Source: Druceiella hillmani
Taxonomy: Eukaryota; Arthropoda; Insecta; Lepidoptera; Hepialidae
Reading direction: 5' to 3'
Assembly: GCA_039881145.1 (NCBI GenBank)
Contig: JAYKKI010000004.1
Location: forward strand, 47,141,001-47,205,000
Length of the DNA stretch: 64,000 nucleotides
Below, piece after piece: positions 1 through 14,000 of the stretch. Each line of letters starts with the position of its first letter. Position 1 is the first letter of the stretch. A program made the translations under genes and the position numbers. The notes below the pieces were generated by a model, which saw only the letters and a list, made by a program, of their open reading frames with translations, was not told where the DNA came from and searched no databases.

Positions 1-980
1 TACAATTAAACAAAACCATAAACAAAAAATATTACTAGAAAAGTAAAACTGAACTCAGAAGCATTCGCAAACAACCTTTTTTCCCCTTTTTTTAAATCGA
101 AATTACCTGTGTACATATGCCGGAAGGCACGAAACGAATATAATATAGACCCGTCGTCAACAAAGGTCATCGTCCAACTCATAAAGCATAGGGAAGAGGC
201 ACCGATTGTCGGATACATTTGTTTAAAATAAAAAAAAATAGTAAACAATGGTTCAGATCTTAAAACTTGGCATTTTTAGTATCTATATTTTATGTATATC
301 TCTATTTTGCATAACACTTTTTTGTCAGTTGTATTTATTAAAAAAAACGGTGGAAATTGTATGTTTTCAAAAAGGTTGCCCTGATATCCTATGATAGGGT
401 TCAATTCTCATAACTGATGTTAAGGGAATGGTTTTTAAAATAAAACGAACTGCGTAATGTTTTACTTTGTGTTAATTAATTATTAATTAAAATCAGTCTT
501 ATTGATTATCAAAAGTAATTTTTAATGACGCTTATATTAATTAAGTGGGAACAAATTGCCTCACATGTAAGTTAAAAATCACATTTAAAGATAATAAAAA
601 GTAAACTTAATCTTAAGTGTTTAAATATTTAGATCAATCGCAATATTGGCTCAAAATATTTAAAAAAATAACAAAAAGTAAGCATTTACCAAATCCCTTC
701 CGAAGAAAACATATTTTAAGTAAGACATAAATCACAGACAAAACCTTACAATATCTGTCTTCTACATCAGTAATTTCTTCGTGACACCAGCGACAACAGG
801 CAAGGTATCTATCTTATCCATCGTTCCCCTCAACTCTCGATAGAAAACGCCATATTGCAATAAGTGCATTCGGCATCATCATCGTTAGCTGCGCTGCCAC
901 CACTTTCTAAAATCTATCTATGTCTGAATCTTCTAAATCAGAATGATATTTCTTGTTTACTTCTAAAGCTTTTCTTTATT
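1..980. other. presumed RIC1 intron, no feature seen
   Basis: AT-rich DNA without a convincing exon or element. It is read as intron because the first RIC1 exon in the window starts mid-gene at 3328. Confidence 0.5.
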
Positions 981-1520
981 CTATTTGCTTTTTCCTTTTT
1001 CCCTTAGTTGTTTTATCTGGTGCCGTCCTTTTTCGCGTAAGAGGTCTGTCTTTTTTTGTATTTGTGCTTCAAGACTCGTTTTATATGGCGAACTTGATAA
1101 AACTTTAGTCTTGGTCTCTTTTTGGTGTTTATTCTTGATTTTCTCTAGATAACAGGAATTGAACTCATTATCATTACCTGTGACGACACCATAAATTTTG
1201 ACACTGTTACTACAGGATCTTTGAAAGATAAAGGCATAATTGATCCCGTTGAATTTTAGAACCCTGATGTGATCGGCTTCAGAAGCATTACTGACATCAC
1301 CCAGACGGTCTCTGACGGCAAAATCTTCGTCTCTGACGATGTTTTTATTGAATGGAATAATTTCGCACTTTTTGAATGCGTTTACAACTATCTCAGCTGA
1401 TTGAGCACGCGAAAATGCTTTGCAGATCGAGTTGCGACTTAGGCGCAACTCATACGTACGATTTTTCAACGACAAAAAAGTCGTCATCTGCAAATTAACA
1501 TCCACGATAATGTTTCGCAC
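981..1520 (-). pseudogene. pogo/Tigger-like DDE transposase fragment
   Basis: A 179-residue open frame. Its first third contains EIVVNAFKKCEIIPFNKNI followed by VRDEDF. This resembles the motif near the end of the DDE domain in pogo/Tigger (CENP-B-like) transposases, where a helix 'A..GF..CGI.PFN' is followed by acidic residues and a basic tail. The basic, Lys-rich C-terminus fits. No DNA-binding domain, catalytic aspartates or terminal repeats were found, so it is a fragment. The block from about 1300 to 1650 is richer in CG than its surroundings, consistent with inserted DNA. It lies antisense inside a RIC1 intron. Confidence 0.45.
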
Positions 1521-1660
1521 GTACGTGCGACAAACTGTCGTCGTTTTCGCCGACAGGTTTCCATAGTAATTGGCAGACGATCACTTTTTGTCGTCAGAGG
1601 GTCGTACGTGTGTGTTGCGCCTTCTTCGCGCGTGGTTCATAATATCAACGTTAAGCGCAA
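1521..1660. other. CG-rich flank of the pogo-like fragment
   Basis: Contains several short CGTACG-type palindromic words and many CpGs, unlike the AT-rich neighbourhood. Probably part of the same inserted element; no defined terminus. Confidence 0.35.
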
Positions 1661-1960
1661 AAAAATAAGATCGAACATAGTTTAAAATTGCTTCATAGAA
1701 AGGTGTTTACAATTTACTTTTTAAATTTTTAACTTACGTAAACTATGTAAAAAAAAATGAAATTTTTTTTTTTAAAACTATCACAATATGAAAAATCTTA
1801 TTTTGATCATTATTAAATATTGTAACATTGAAAATTATTAAAGTAGATTTGAAGTATTATGTTGTCGCATTTCACAGGAATTTCAAAAGTAAGATTTTTT
1901 GTCGAGTACTTTTCGAATCATTTAATTGTGACACTTAGCTCTCAAAAAAATAAAAAAAAG

Positions 1961-2106
<146 letters not shown>

Positions 2107-3327
2107 AATTATTTTCCACCTCGTGATTATCTTTAATAATTAAGATTTGCCATTAAATAAGAGACTTGTTAACTTTGATATCATTTTCTTACCTATTAAT
2201 ACTCATACATGTGATATTTTGAGCCTTACTAAGAGAGACAGCCACTCATTGTGCATAGTTTTGAATTTTTTCATAAAAATACGATACAACAAAATCTTTT
2301 CCATAAGCTTAAATACATACAACTCATTTTATAATTAGTTGATTCTTAGACTAATATTATTTACCTCATTAGTCATATGTTTGCGACAAATAATACCTAA
2401 CCTTATTTATTTGTTATAACTTTCAACAAGAAATAATTCCTTTTGCTACTATCAGTATTTTCACGCTTCATAAATAAAATGATATACTAAAACAGCTCTA
2501 CTTGAGCAGCACACACGTATAAGCAACTTGTAAACTTTTGATATTATTTTCTTGCCTATTAACACTCATGCATGTGATGTTGTGAGGCTTATTAAGAGCG
2601 ACAGCCATAATACAAGAAACAGTTTCCATGAGCCGAAAGACATTCTGTTCATTTTATCACTATTCATAGACTAATATTATTTGCGTCATTAGTCCTACAG
2701 TAATTATTTGCATTATGCCATATAATAATTATTTGCAGGTTTTTAAAAAATATCACTGGTTGTATTCCAATCACGCTCCGTAGAAGAGTTTAAGAGATAT
2801 GTATGTAGTAATATGTATTTTTTCACTAGCTCATACTTTATTTTCTTTTCAATGCATGTGTATTAGGTATATTCCTAACTAAATAAGTAACCGAAACATA
2901 TACGCATATGATATTTGTAAATAAATGACAATATACTATTAAATTTAAACTAAACTTATTATTTATTGTTCTTGATTTAAAAAACAAATTAATACTTTAT
3001 AATTATGTTCTATGTAAGCATATATATTTTATATATTTAAATTATTTTTTCGATTGTATTCTTGAAGATAACAGTTTCTTAATGTAGAGCTACTTGCATT
3101 GGGAGGAAGATACCATAGTAAAGTTACCATAGTACTCATCAAATCAAATTCAAAAACATTGCTTCCCTGTTTTTTCTTTCATCCTTTTTTTGTCCTTGTT
3201 ACAATAAAACCTGTGTTAAAATCTCTATCCTTTTACCCTTAGAATTTTTTTCTCAGACAAATATATAATTACAACATCATGAAAAGCTTTGTTTATGCAA
3301 TACTAATATTTAAAATTTTTATTTCAG
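2107..3327. other. presumed RIC1 intron, nothing recognised
   Basis: AT-rich, no exon or element recognised. Two loosely similar segments (about 2150-2370 and 2525-2690, both with 'TCATACATGTGAT'-like and 'AGACTAATATTATTT' words) look like an old local duplication. Confidence 0.4.
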
Positions 3328-3437
3328 CAATATTGTTCGAAGATGCCATCTTGCTAGGTGTTGAAAACGATACTACTCTGTATACAAGTGACTCAAACTC
3401 TGCGTTCTCTCTACCATTTTGTGTAGTGAATCGAACG
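3328..3437 (+). CDS. RIC1: RIC1 exon a (first exon in window)
   Basis: Acceptor TTTCAG at 3322-3327, donor GTAAGC at 3438. It starts with the last two bases of a split codon (probably GCA, Ala, as in the family's YPLA/ILFED junction) and ends in phase 0. It encodes FEDAILLG and PFCVVNRT, matching the helical region after the propellers of animal RIC1. The ATG at 3279 is inside the intron and is not a start. Confidence 0.9.
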
Positions 3438-6400
3438 GTAAGCTTTTTAGAATGTTATTTTAGTAACGCAAGATTACAACTCAAAAAATAAGAGTGAAAG
3501 AAAATAATTACGTCGCATAATCTCTGTTATCATTATAATTATAAAATAACTAGTTTCCCGTCCCAGCTTTAATCAGGCTAACAGTAACCATTTTCATGTA
3601 ATCACTAGGAGGACAGACAGTTTGGTTTCTTTTCATGTTTGTTTATAGTTTAAGGTTTTTGTGCACAAAATGGATTGACATGAAACTTTTACCACCATGT
3701 AGTTTATATCATATAGATGGATGTAGTGTATATAATATATTTGTAGAATGTGCGGATATTTAGCAATAACAATTCAATTAAAGTGAGCCAAAGTTTACCA
3801 GGCGCATTAAATAAAAGTTTCATTTATTATTGTTTAAAAGTTTAACTTCGCTGTGAGTTAAACTTTCAAGCAATTATAGCTAAAGTAAATGGATATTGTA
3901 GACAACACGAAAATGTAAAAAAAGTTTAAATATGCAAATTACTCATTTTTATATATTGTCTTTAATGACCGGTTTTAAATTGGATAGTAGAAGTATATTT
4001 GTTAAACGCAGAAATATTAAATAATATTTGAAAAATTGTTCATGACAATGAAAACTCAAATAATTGCCAGCAAATATTTGGTTAATTATTATCAATTGTT
4101 TATTATAAACGTTTTTATGTTACAATATTTGGCTCTACAGACCTGTACAAGAATAAAGCACACAATCAATAATTAAACCGTTGAGAATATTGTTACTAAA
4201 TTAATTGTAAATAATTATTACATAAGAAAGTGGATGAAGCGAGATGCAGTCATGTTCACTTTTTGTCTTGATATAGCTGGGACAAGTTTGCTAGTTTTAA
4301 TTATAATTTATCGGTACAATTGCTTAAAGATTTAGTTATATCATGTTTCCTGAAATGAATATATTTATTATCCAGTTTCCTGAAGTTTAGACAATCTTAT
4401 AATTTCTTTTAGGGCATATCTTTCTGTAAGGAGATTAAGTATGTTATAAAAATTAAATAATCACAATCTCCTTACTCGCAAATTTTCTGATATAATTTAT
4501 AATAAATTACATCAGAAAATTGATGTTGACGTAACAGAAAACAGTAAGCGTTTATGTTGTAATGGAACATGCATTGGCTGCATTGAGCAACACACACACT
4601 CTTTATTGGCCGTCATACATCAATGAGCAGCTGAGCTGAACTTGTTAGACCGGCTGTTCACTGTTGGATAGTGCAGGTGTATTGTTGTGGGCGTAACGAT
4701 GTTATGAATTATTTATTTCTTTGTTGCATGTCAGTATACATTTATACTGGTTTTGTAGGAAGTAGTTTAAAGTTTGTTAATAGGTTTGAAATTTTTTTGC
4801 AAAATTGTAAAATAATTGCATATGTTATTAAATGAGTGATCCCTACCATTAAATTAAGAACACCTTAATAAGTTTTTATAATTTTTTCACTACTTAATTT
4901 AGCTATATTCATGCCATTTTACTAAACATAACCCAATAGATATGCTTTAATTTTTTTATTTACAGAATATTCTCTCATTCATAGTAACAATAGTCAATAG
5001 ACGACAAAGGTAGACTTATAAGTATTCAAAAAATGTCAAAATTTGTAATTAAATGAATCAGTAATTTGTTCAACACACCATGTATGACATTGTTAACGTT
5101 TTTGAATTATCATTGGATCTGTACATTTTTTTTTCCTACTAATTCATATAAAAAAAACCACTTAACACACCTTACATTGTATTCATAACTGATACTCGAA
5201 TCTTTCACTTAGTTTAAAAACCCAACATGTGAAGTGTCTAAATACATTAGTCAGCTATGTTGTTTGGCCATTGTTTCTCTTCAAATTATTAATCAACTTG
5301 TCTACTTGTTTTTTTAAATTTTATATTAAAAAGTACATAGTTAGCAAGTGATTTAATAATGCCCTTGTCATTAAGTAATAATAAAGACATACAATCTAGA
5401 AAAAAAGGAGGCTATGAAGTAAAGAAAACAGGAAAGCAAATATTTAAAATTGTAAACAAAAAGTTTAGTTGGAATACAACTATATCATTTTCTTATTTGA
5501 TTAAAATTTCTGAAACCAAAATTTAAAAAAAAATGCAAACGTATAATCCAAAAAGCAAAAAAAAATAAGTAAACATACATTTTGTTATACCTGACAGAGT
5601 TTAGCTATTAAACAAATTGATTTGTATAAAGAAAGTATGAAAAGATTAGAGAGTAGCAGGTCCTTCAGAAAACACTCTACAAGGTCAGTTGTAAAAATCA
5701 CATTTCCAATTTTATTGCTAAAGAAACTTGCCGGGTAGTAAAAGAGGATATTTATTTTTGCTACGAGACGTTAAATTCAGTGTTGTTAAAGGAACAATTG
5801 GTAAGATAAATCACTTATATAGAATAAGCGAAATTATTCAGCATATCGAAGGATTATCTGTCACCAAATAATGGGCAATATTTTTAATCCTAGCTGAAAA
5901 TATTCTAGACTTTATAGTTTGGCACATTCAGGGTTACAGAAAAATAAAAAAAGACTGAAAGGTACATCTCAACAGCTGACATATGATTATATCAGGGGCC
6001 GAAACAGGTTTAATGTTTAAAAATACTGACTTTACGGATCTAAATTTCAAAAATACTGACCATTTAAATACAGTTTTTATGGATGAAAAGATGTAAAATA
6101 AAGACTTATTTTTAGTTATTGGCCTCCACCATCCCCATAGCCAATGGACATTTTTTAATGTGTTAAAAAAGGATTTTTGTTATTTTTTGTTAGTCGTTGG
6201 CATTTGTGTATTTATAATGAGTAGTAAGTAGTAAGATACCTAGATAAAAACCAAAACATGAGAAAAAAAAAATATATAAAAGATACATTAAAATTAATAT
6301 AACATGGAAAATTAAGCTTTTGTGTTACACCATCCCCATAGCCTATGGATATTGTATTAAAAAAGGATTTTTGTTATTTTTTGTTAGTCATTGGCATTTG

Positions 6401-9400
6401 TGTATTTATAATGAGTAGTAACTAGTAAGATACCTACATAAAAATCAAAACATGAGAAAGTGAAAAAAACAGAAAAGATACATTATATTAATATTACTTT
6501 TGTGTTACACCATCACCATAGCCAATGGATATTGTATTAAAAAAGGATTTTTGTTATTTTTTGTTAGTCATTCGCATTTGTGTATTTATAATGAGTAGTA
6601 ACTAGTAAGATACCTACATAAAAATCAAAACATGAGAAAGTGAAAAAAACAGAAAAGATACATTATATTAATATTACTTTTGTGTTACACCATCACCATA
6701 GCCAATGGATATTGTATTAAAAAAGGATTTTTGTTATTTTTTGTTAGTCATTGGCATTCGTGTATTTATAATGAGTAGTAACTAGTAAGATACCTACATT
6801 ATATTAATATAACATGGAAAATTAAGCTTTAGTGTTACACCATCCCCATAGCCAATGGATATTGTGTTAAAAAAGAATTTTTGTTAGTCATTGGTATTTG
6901 TGTATTTATAATGAGTAGTAAGTAGTAAGTACCTACATAAAAATCAAAACATGAGAAAGTGAAAAAAAACAGAAAAGATACATTAAAATTAACATAACTT
7001 GAAAAATTAAGCTGTCTTAAAAAAATTTGTTATAAGTGATTTTTTCTTCCTCTCTGATTTGTTGTTCTTCTTTTCACTCCTTGACGACAATATCTAGTAA
7101 CGATTTAGCCAGATTCACGACTACTAAATCTTTGTCTTTGATGCCGCCATTCAACATATAATTCGCATTTCTAAGTAATCTGGAAATAATAATTGCATTA
7201 CGAAATTGTGCACATAAACAAACACAACAAAAACAAAACAATTACTGACAAATGACAAAGCGTGCTATCAATTCATGCTATATCTAGCTGTCAATTGGCT
7301 CTTAACTTTTTCTTCTTGTTTTAGTTTGTTTAATGTCGATTCACCTTCCCCAATTTAATTTCCTAGTATTTTCTCTTAAGTTCTCTTTTTTCCCCAGCTC
7401 TCTCCGCTCTCCTTTCAGAGCTCTCCTTTTTTTTCATTTCCAGTTTCTTCTCTTCTTTTTTCCTTTATTCTTTGCAGTACTGTTTATAACGTATGTATGC
7501 CGTTCTAGCCATATTCATTAATGCTGGGGTTAGTGGAATGAAATGAATCTGGTTGTCATATATGTTTTTCAATACTGGCATAACTATTAAATAATCATCC
7601 AAGGTTCTTTGTGACATGTTAGCCCTTTCTACTGTTAGTCACATGTTTAGCCCTTTCTACTGTTAGTTAAGTTACCTTTATTCTGTGCACAATCCGTCCA
7701 GAACACGAAAACTCTCTTTCAACGTTTGCATTGCCATGCAACAGTGTTGCCTTTATGATATTTTCCAAGTTAGGGAACATTTTCTCTCCGGATTCAGAAG
7801 TACATTTAAAAATATTGACCCAGTTTGTTGTTCAGAGTTTTTCTTTTGAGATTGTTGCATCAGAAGAAGGCATCCATTTATTAGTGTCGATTCCTCAAAC
7901 TCAGTAGGCAAAGATTTTGCAATTTTTAAGTCCTTATAGGATGTTTCTTTTTTAGGAAATCTAGGATTCAAAATGGCCAGGTATTTAACCAAAGAATATC
8001 CATCAACGTTTTTGAGAGTAGATGTTTGTAAGCATCAATGTGATGGTTCTTTACGTTAGTCAAAAATGTCATTCTATCACGTTCCTATGCGGTCACTAAT
8101 AACTCTCTGATTGAATCTTCTATTATTGTTATATCCTGAAGGGGTACGTAACATTTTTCATTAAGAGCGTCAATTGTTTTGGGCGCATTTTTTATATAAA
8201 AACGATTCAACATTTTTTCTCGAGTTTCTTTAACTCTTCATGAATCATATGCACAGCTTTATTTACATTCGATCCATCACAACCAAGCATCAGAAGCGTT
8301 TTTCGGGACAGTTGAGCATTGTTCATTACTTCATGGAGCTTAGAAAAAATATTCTCAGCAGTGACTTTACCGATGAAGAAAGTTTCTAAATGTGTCGTTA
8401 TTATCATTTCCTTAATCGGAGACCAATATTTGATGGCTACCTGGAGCTCTGTTTTTGATGCCACATTGCAGGTTTCAATAAAAACATATAGAAAAATAAG
8501 TCATCATTTCTTGCCCAAAAGATGGAGTTAAAGCGTTGCAAATTAAATACCTGCTTTGGTAGTCGACATAGAAAAGTCTGATGATAGTAAATTTGGAAAC
8601 ATAGCAGAAAAAAGTTTCTTTATAGAATTGCATGAGGACTTTATTGGAAAATTAGAAGCCATCATTTTAATGGCCCATAAAAGTTCTGTTCTTGTATCCC
8701 CACCTTTTTATAATTATATACAACTTCGGCTATTGTCAAGTTGTGAACTGGTACTTGGTTGTATTTCGATGGATTTTCATAAGGGCGCAAACTCGTTATA
8801 TGCAGTTGAGACGCAGACAACTTTACTTTATAATATTCTTTATGTATTTGTGTTGATGCATGCTGTTCAAAACCTTCAAACAACAGAAAACTTTTTTAGG
8901 CACACTGCACAAAAAACTTCATTATCTCCCACTTTTATCTTTTTTATATAGCCATTCTTCATTAAATTTACATTTAACCATGATTAAATTGTAATATAAA
9001 CATCTATCCTTAAACCATGTTAGTGAAATTTAAACAATACACACATTAACCAATCACCAGAAGATAGATCGTAGGAAGGGACAAACATATATAAAATAAA
9101 TTACACTGTTAATAAAAACAAAATACTGATTTTGAAAAAATAGTAATTCTATTTGTTTTCAAAATCATGATGCTTCAGTACATGTTCCTATAATCAACGT
9201 ATAGAGCATCAAAAGCATCCCTCCGATATCATCACTGGGCACCTGGAAAATAAAAAATTTTACTGAGCTGTTTTTTTACATAGAGAGGAGATGAATGCGG
9301 TACAAGCATTGCATGGAACTTTATAAATAATAAAACAAGAAGACACACTATTTTAATGCAATTCAAATATATATTTGAATACCGATATATATCGGTCATC

Positions 9401-10978
9401 TTTTGAAAGATATGAAAAGTTATTAAAAAAAATTAAGATATTTATTACCTATATTCGCTATTTCCACAAGAAGTTTAAGCTGTAAGATGTTTGAGAAACA
9501 AGATTAATATTACTTATGTTTTGTATAACAAGAGTGTTAATTTTATTAAAAATGTGTTGATATATTGAAATGATCTAGATTTAATTTCTTTATAAATTTT
9601 AAGTATTTTTTTTACATTTGTTTCAAAAACCCTACATGTGATGAAAATAATCCTCGATTATATTCCTATTGTTTAATTTTAAAAAAATATTTACACTATC
9701 TTGTTAAAGCAAAAATTTACAATATTAAACTCTTCAATGCCCTGAAGAGAACAGTGAAAACCACGGTGATAAGCGTCTATAGAGAGGATATCAAACACAT
9801 TTTATATGGAAATCTAACTCTCACTGCTAACACATATGAAGGGGAGAGAGGAAATACAATGTTGTGTAAAGAAGTTCATAATATCAGCATATAAACAATG
9901 AAAACAATGTCGTTGACGTGGTGTGTTGGATTTATCGCAAGGCATACAATCTTTGACGATGCGGTGCACTGCGAGGATTCGGGTTCGATTCCCGGCCACT
10001 CATAGAGTGGGGTTGGATTGGTGTTCTGATTGGCAGTAAGACATTGTTCTCGTAGCAATAACTCCGCCATATGTATCAACTATATACATTAAAGTTCTTG
10101 AAAAAATGGAGATCCTAAATGATTCATCGAGAAGAAACAGACTCTAACGCTGTTGGGTGGAAGTGCTGTAATTGTAGATAAGGGACACTATTAGGTGGAC
10201 CTTCGAAGGTGCCTACTTTTGTATCAGGTGGGATGTTATGGGTCCCAGGAGGAGCCCTGAGACAACCCGGGTGGAATAGCGGGAATAATGTATACATAAA
10301 TAAATATCAAGTTGAGTAATGCCAGTACAATAATTCGTGCTATTTGAACTCTTTTTGTTTCAATTCCATGTTTTTTAACAAGTTATCAAGGTAAATCATA
10401 AAAATATATCAAATACTTAATATAGATATTTGATCTTGTGAACAAAATTGTTCACAATCTTTCCGAATTTGAAAGGCTTCTGTAGGAGTGATGTGAGAAA
10501 GATTTGTGTGCAATTTGCTAAAATTATCACGATTTATAAAAAATAATTATATTTAGTTCTGTCAAAATTTGACATAACATTTAATTCTTTATAGCTGCAT
10601 ATATTCCATTTTTTTTAGTGATGTAGCTTAGCAGTGGAATATTTTTATCCACTTTCTTTAAAGCGTGTAAGCATATTGTCTGTGAAATATTCATTCATCC
10701 TAATTGTTGAAATGGTGAACAGACTTAGATATTGTAATTAACGAGATTAAATATATTACAAGAAAAATAGTACATTTTGTGGAATTTTGGACACCTTAAA
10801 TATCTTAAAGAGAGGCTGAAGCTTATTTGAATGATATTTTTTAAAAATGGCCATTTTAGAGGCATTAAATTAAACAGATTCATAACATATCTCAATAAAG
10901 TGAGTTTTTTTAATTTTACTCTGTTAAAAAAATGAAATTTATGTAGTGCAAATATTTGTCTTCGATATTATTGTCAAT

Positions 10979-11013
<35 letters not shown>

Positions 11014-14000
11014 ATCTATCTGCTTGTCTGTTAAACCTCGCCATCTGTTAAACAAACATGCCAAATTTAAACGGAAATGACGTTAATTTTTAAAAACATT
11101 TAATTGCGCCATCCCTGACAGCACCAATACTATAAATTTTTTTTAATCAAACATTTTTTAAAAATGTTTTTTTCAAACAAAGTCGGAACTGTGGAATCAT
11201 AGCGAGTTTCCTTTTTTACCTCTTTGTACAGTGAGTATGCAAAGCCACAATACACCTATTTTGTGGGCTTATCTGGAAAACCTTTGGTCGTAGCGAGCTG
11301 AGACTATCAATCGATTTTATATATGAATGCTATGAAGTTTACCTATTATTTCCTAGACCTAACAAATGGCCACAAAACTTTAGGATCCAAGGTCTACTTT
11401 TTGGCCAAATATAAAACGATTTGGCAAAAATTGTTATGTCTATATATATTCACAGACACATGCGTACAAATATTTCAAAAATTGTGTTGTTCAGTCCTTT
11501 AGGCACAAATTTTGTAGATATATATTTATAGGATACCTATTTTATCTACCTTTTATTTTTTTTTATAAGATACCTATTTTACCTCTGTTACTTTATTCCA
11601 TTTATAGATATATTTAGTTAAATGTGAATTAATTTAAAATAATAGGTATTTAATAAAATATAACTTGTAAGATGACATATTTTATTATGGTTTTCAGAAA
11701 TAAAACAAATCGAAACACAAATATTAATATTCTTTGTGTATTTCAGAGTCAAGTATACTTACACCAGATCCTACGGCAACTGTTGCGACGAAATCTCGGT
11801 TATCATGCTTTTGAAATTGCAAGGAGCTGCTCCAATTTGCCATATTTTCCACATTCTTTAGAATTACTGCTTCATGAGGCAAGTTCCGTTCCATTTTTTC
11901 TACCTCCCAAAACCATTGAAATATTTTTATAACTTCGTTTATGAATTGCTTAATCGAATTCTTTTTTTTTATACGATTTTACTTTTACTTTAGGTATTAG
12001 AAGAAGAAGCAACCAGTAAGGAACCAATACCTGATGCACAACTTCCTAGTGTCATAGAATTTATTCAAGAATTTCCTGTTTATTTACAAGTATGTTTGTT
12101 ATTCAATCGTATAACATGGCATGTTCAGAAAACATTTGTTTATAGATTTATAATATTTAATATTTCTCATCATACTTGATTTCATGTGACTCTCCATGGA
12201 CGTATAGATTATATAGTTACTTTAATGAACATTACCTTTCTTATGCTGTGTGCAGTTGCGCCTGACTGGTAATACACACCTTGTAATTAGAAGTAGGGAT
12301 TTTCTTGCACATGTTTAATATTCAGAAATAACTAATTAATATTCAGAAAACAATAACACTGTATGCAATATAACAATGTTATTGTACTTAAGAATCCTAA
12401 AAACTAAACTGATTAAAACAAGCAATCCATGGGGAACGATACATTTTTACACAATATCTTGAATATAAGTGGAAGGAATCCAGAATTGCCTTTAATTCAA
12501 AATTACCACCACGATTAATTCCAACTGCATTATAAGTTTAAATTAATAGTATCAGCTTTAGAAAAATCTTAATGAATTATTACATTTTTTCTTGAAATAA
12601 TAAACATTTTTTCATAAGATGTATTATATGATATAAAAGGGCTAAGATTTAATAGAAGTTTCGGGTTGTATGATATAATCTTTCTTTTTTGAATGACACC
12701 TTAATTAAATGGCTTATGGCCAGTGGAAGTTATCTTTAAGTTTATTACATTCAGCAGACAAAAAAATGTTATACCTTTTATTTCCATAAAAAAATTTGTT
12801 ATGAATAATTACATATTTTATTATGGCATTATTTTCAGACTGTGGTGCAGTGTGCGAGGAAAACAGAAATAGCACTATGGGCTTACCTTTTCTCGGCAGC
12901 AGGCAAGCCCAAGGAATTATTTCAAGAATGTTTGGTGCGGAAGATGCTGGATACAGCAGCGTCTTACCTTATCATTCTCCAGGTTAACTATATTGTAATT
13001 AAGTAAAACTTTTATTTTCTTTGATTCTGTGCTATGAAATGCATCTAGTACCAACTTAATTTTTTTTATTATCAGTCAATATAATTTCAGATAAAGTTTT
13101 TAAATTAATTACACACACACACACACGCACGCACGCACGAACGCACGCACACGCGCACCCGCACACGTGCACACACATCATGGAGTACTTACCCAGCGGA
13201 GAGCTCATAGATGTATTTTTCTTAGAATCCCAACTCATTGCATAGCAGTGCACGTTCATTGTGGCATAGGCTACACTAATTAGTCAACTGCATGTCATTT
13301 GTTTTTTTGTAAGGAGTACAAAAATATGTACAATTGTATTATCCATAATATCGATAAAAGTTTTCTTTATTGACGTCGCCTATCAGTGTTCCAGTGCATG
13401 TTTGACATTTTTATTTTTTGTCAATGAATGGACAACATAAGCCGCCATGTACTCGATGACTCTCTAACAAAATTCTGTGAGTATGATATTTTGAACTATT
13501 TGTTCTTCATTGAGTCTCTTATTGTTGTCAAAATTAAATCACTTTGATCGTTGGGTCTAGTGGTTATATTAATGTAATCCAATGCAGATTTGCATTGCAA
13601 CACCGTAATTTCATTTAGAGATGCACAATTGCCACTGCCCGTGTTTTCTATTTGTGCATACGTAAGTAGTTTTTTACAGAATTGTCTGTGTCACAGTCGA
13701 GTTGTTGTTGGACCCATTATGACATCTCACACTGCCAAAAAAGTGCTCAAGGTGGTCTTGGCTTATTTTGTGTATCGGTAAATACTTAATTTGTGTATCG
13801 GTAAATCGGTTTGTTTTCTGAATTAAGAATCAACTCCTGGATCAAATGTTTGGCACTTTCTATGCAAACACAAAACCATATAAATCCCGTATGTCACGAT
13901 GAGTCAATAATAATGCAATTTCTGTTTTATTGTTGCATTTTAGTTATTTTAGTAGACAATTTAATTATTTCAGCCTTCACTTTGCCTAATTTATTGATTA

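Noticed and set aside
3279..3327. ATG at 3279 as a start codon for a small gene
   Set aside because: It lies upstream of a good acceptor; the protein from 3328 on is internal RIC1 sequence.
9982..9997. Functional tRNA gene
   Set aside because: Only the T-arm is convincing; no acceptor stem pairing or A box could be built around it.
13056..13259. Antisense Cys/Val-rich frame
   Set aside because: Translation of a CA/CG simple repeat.
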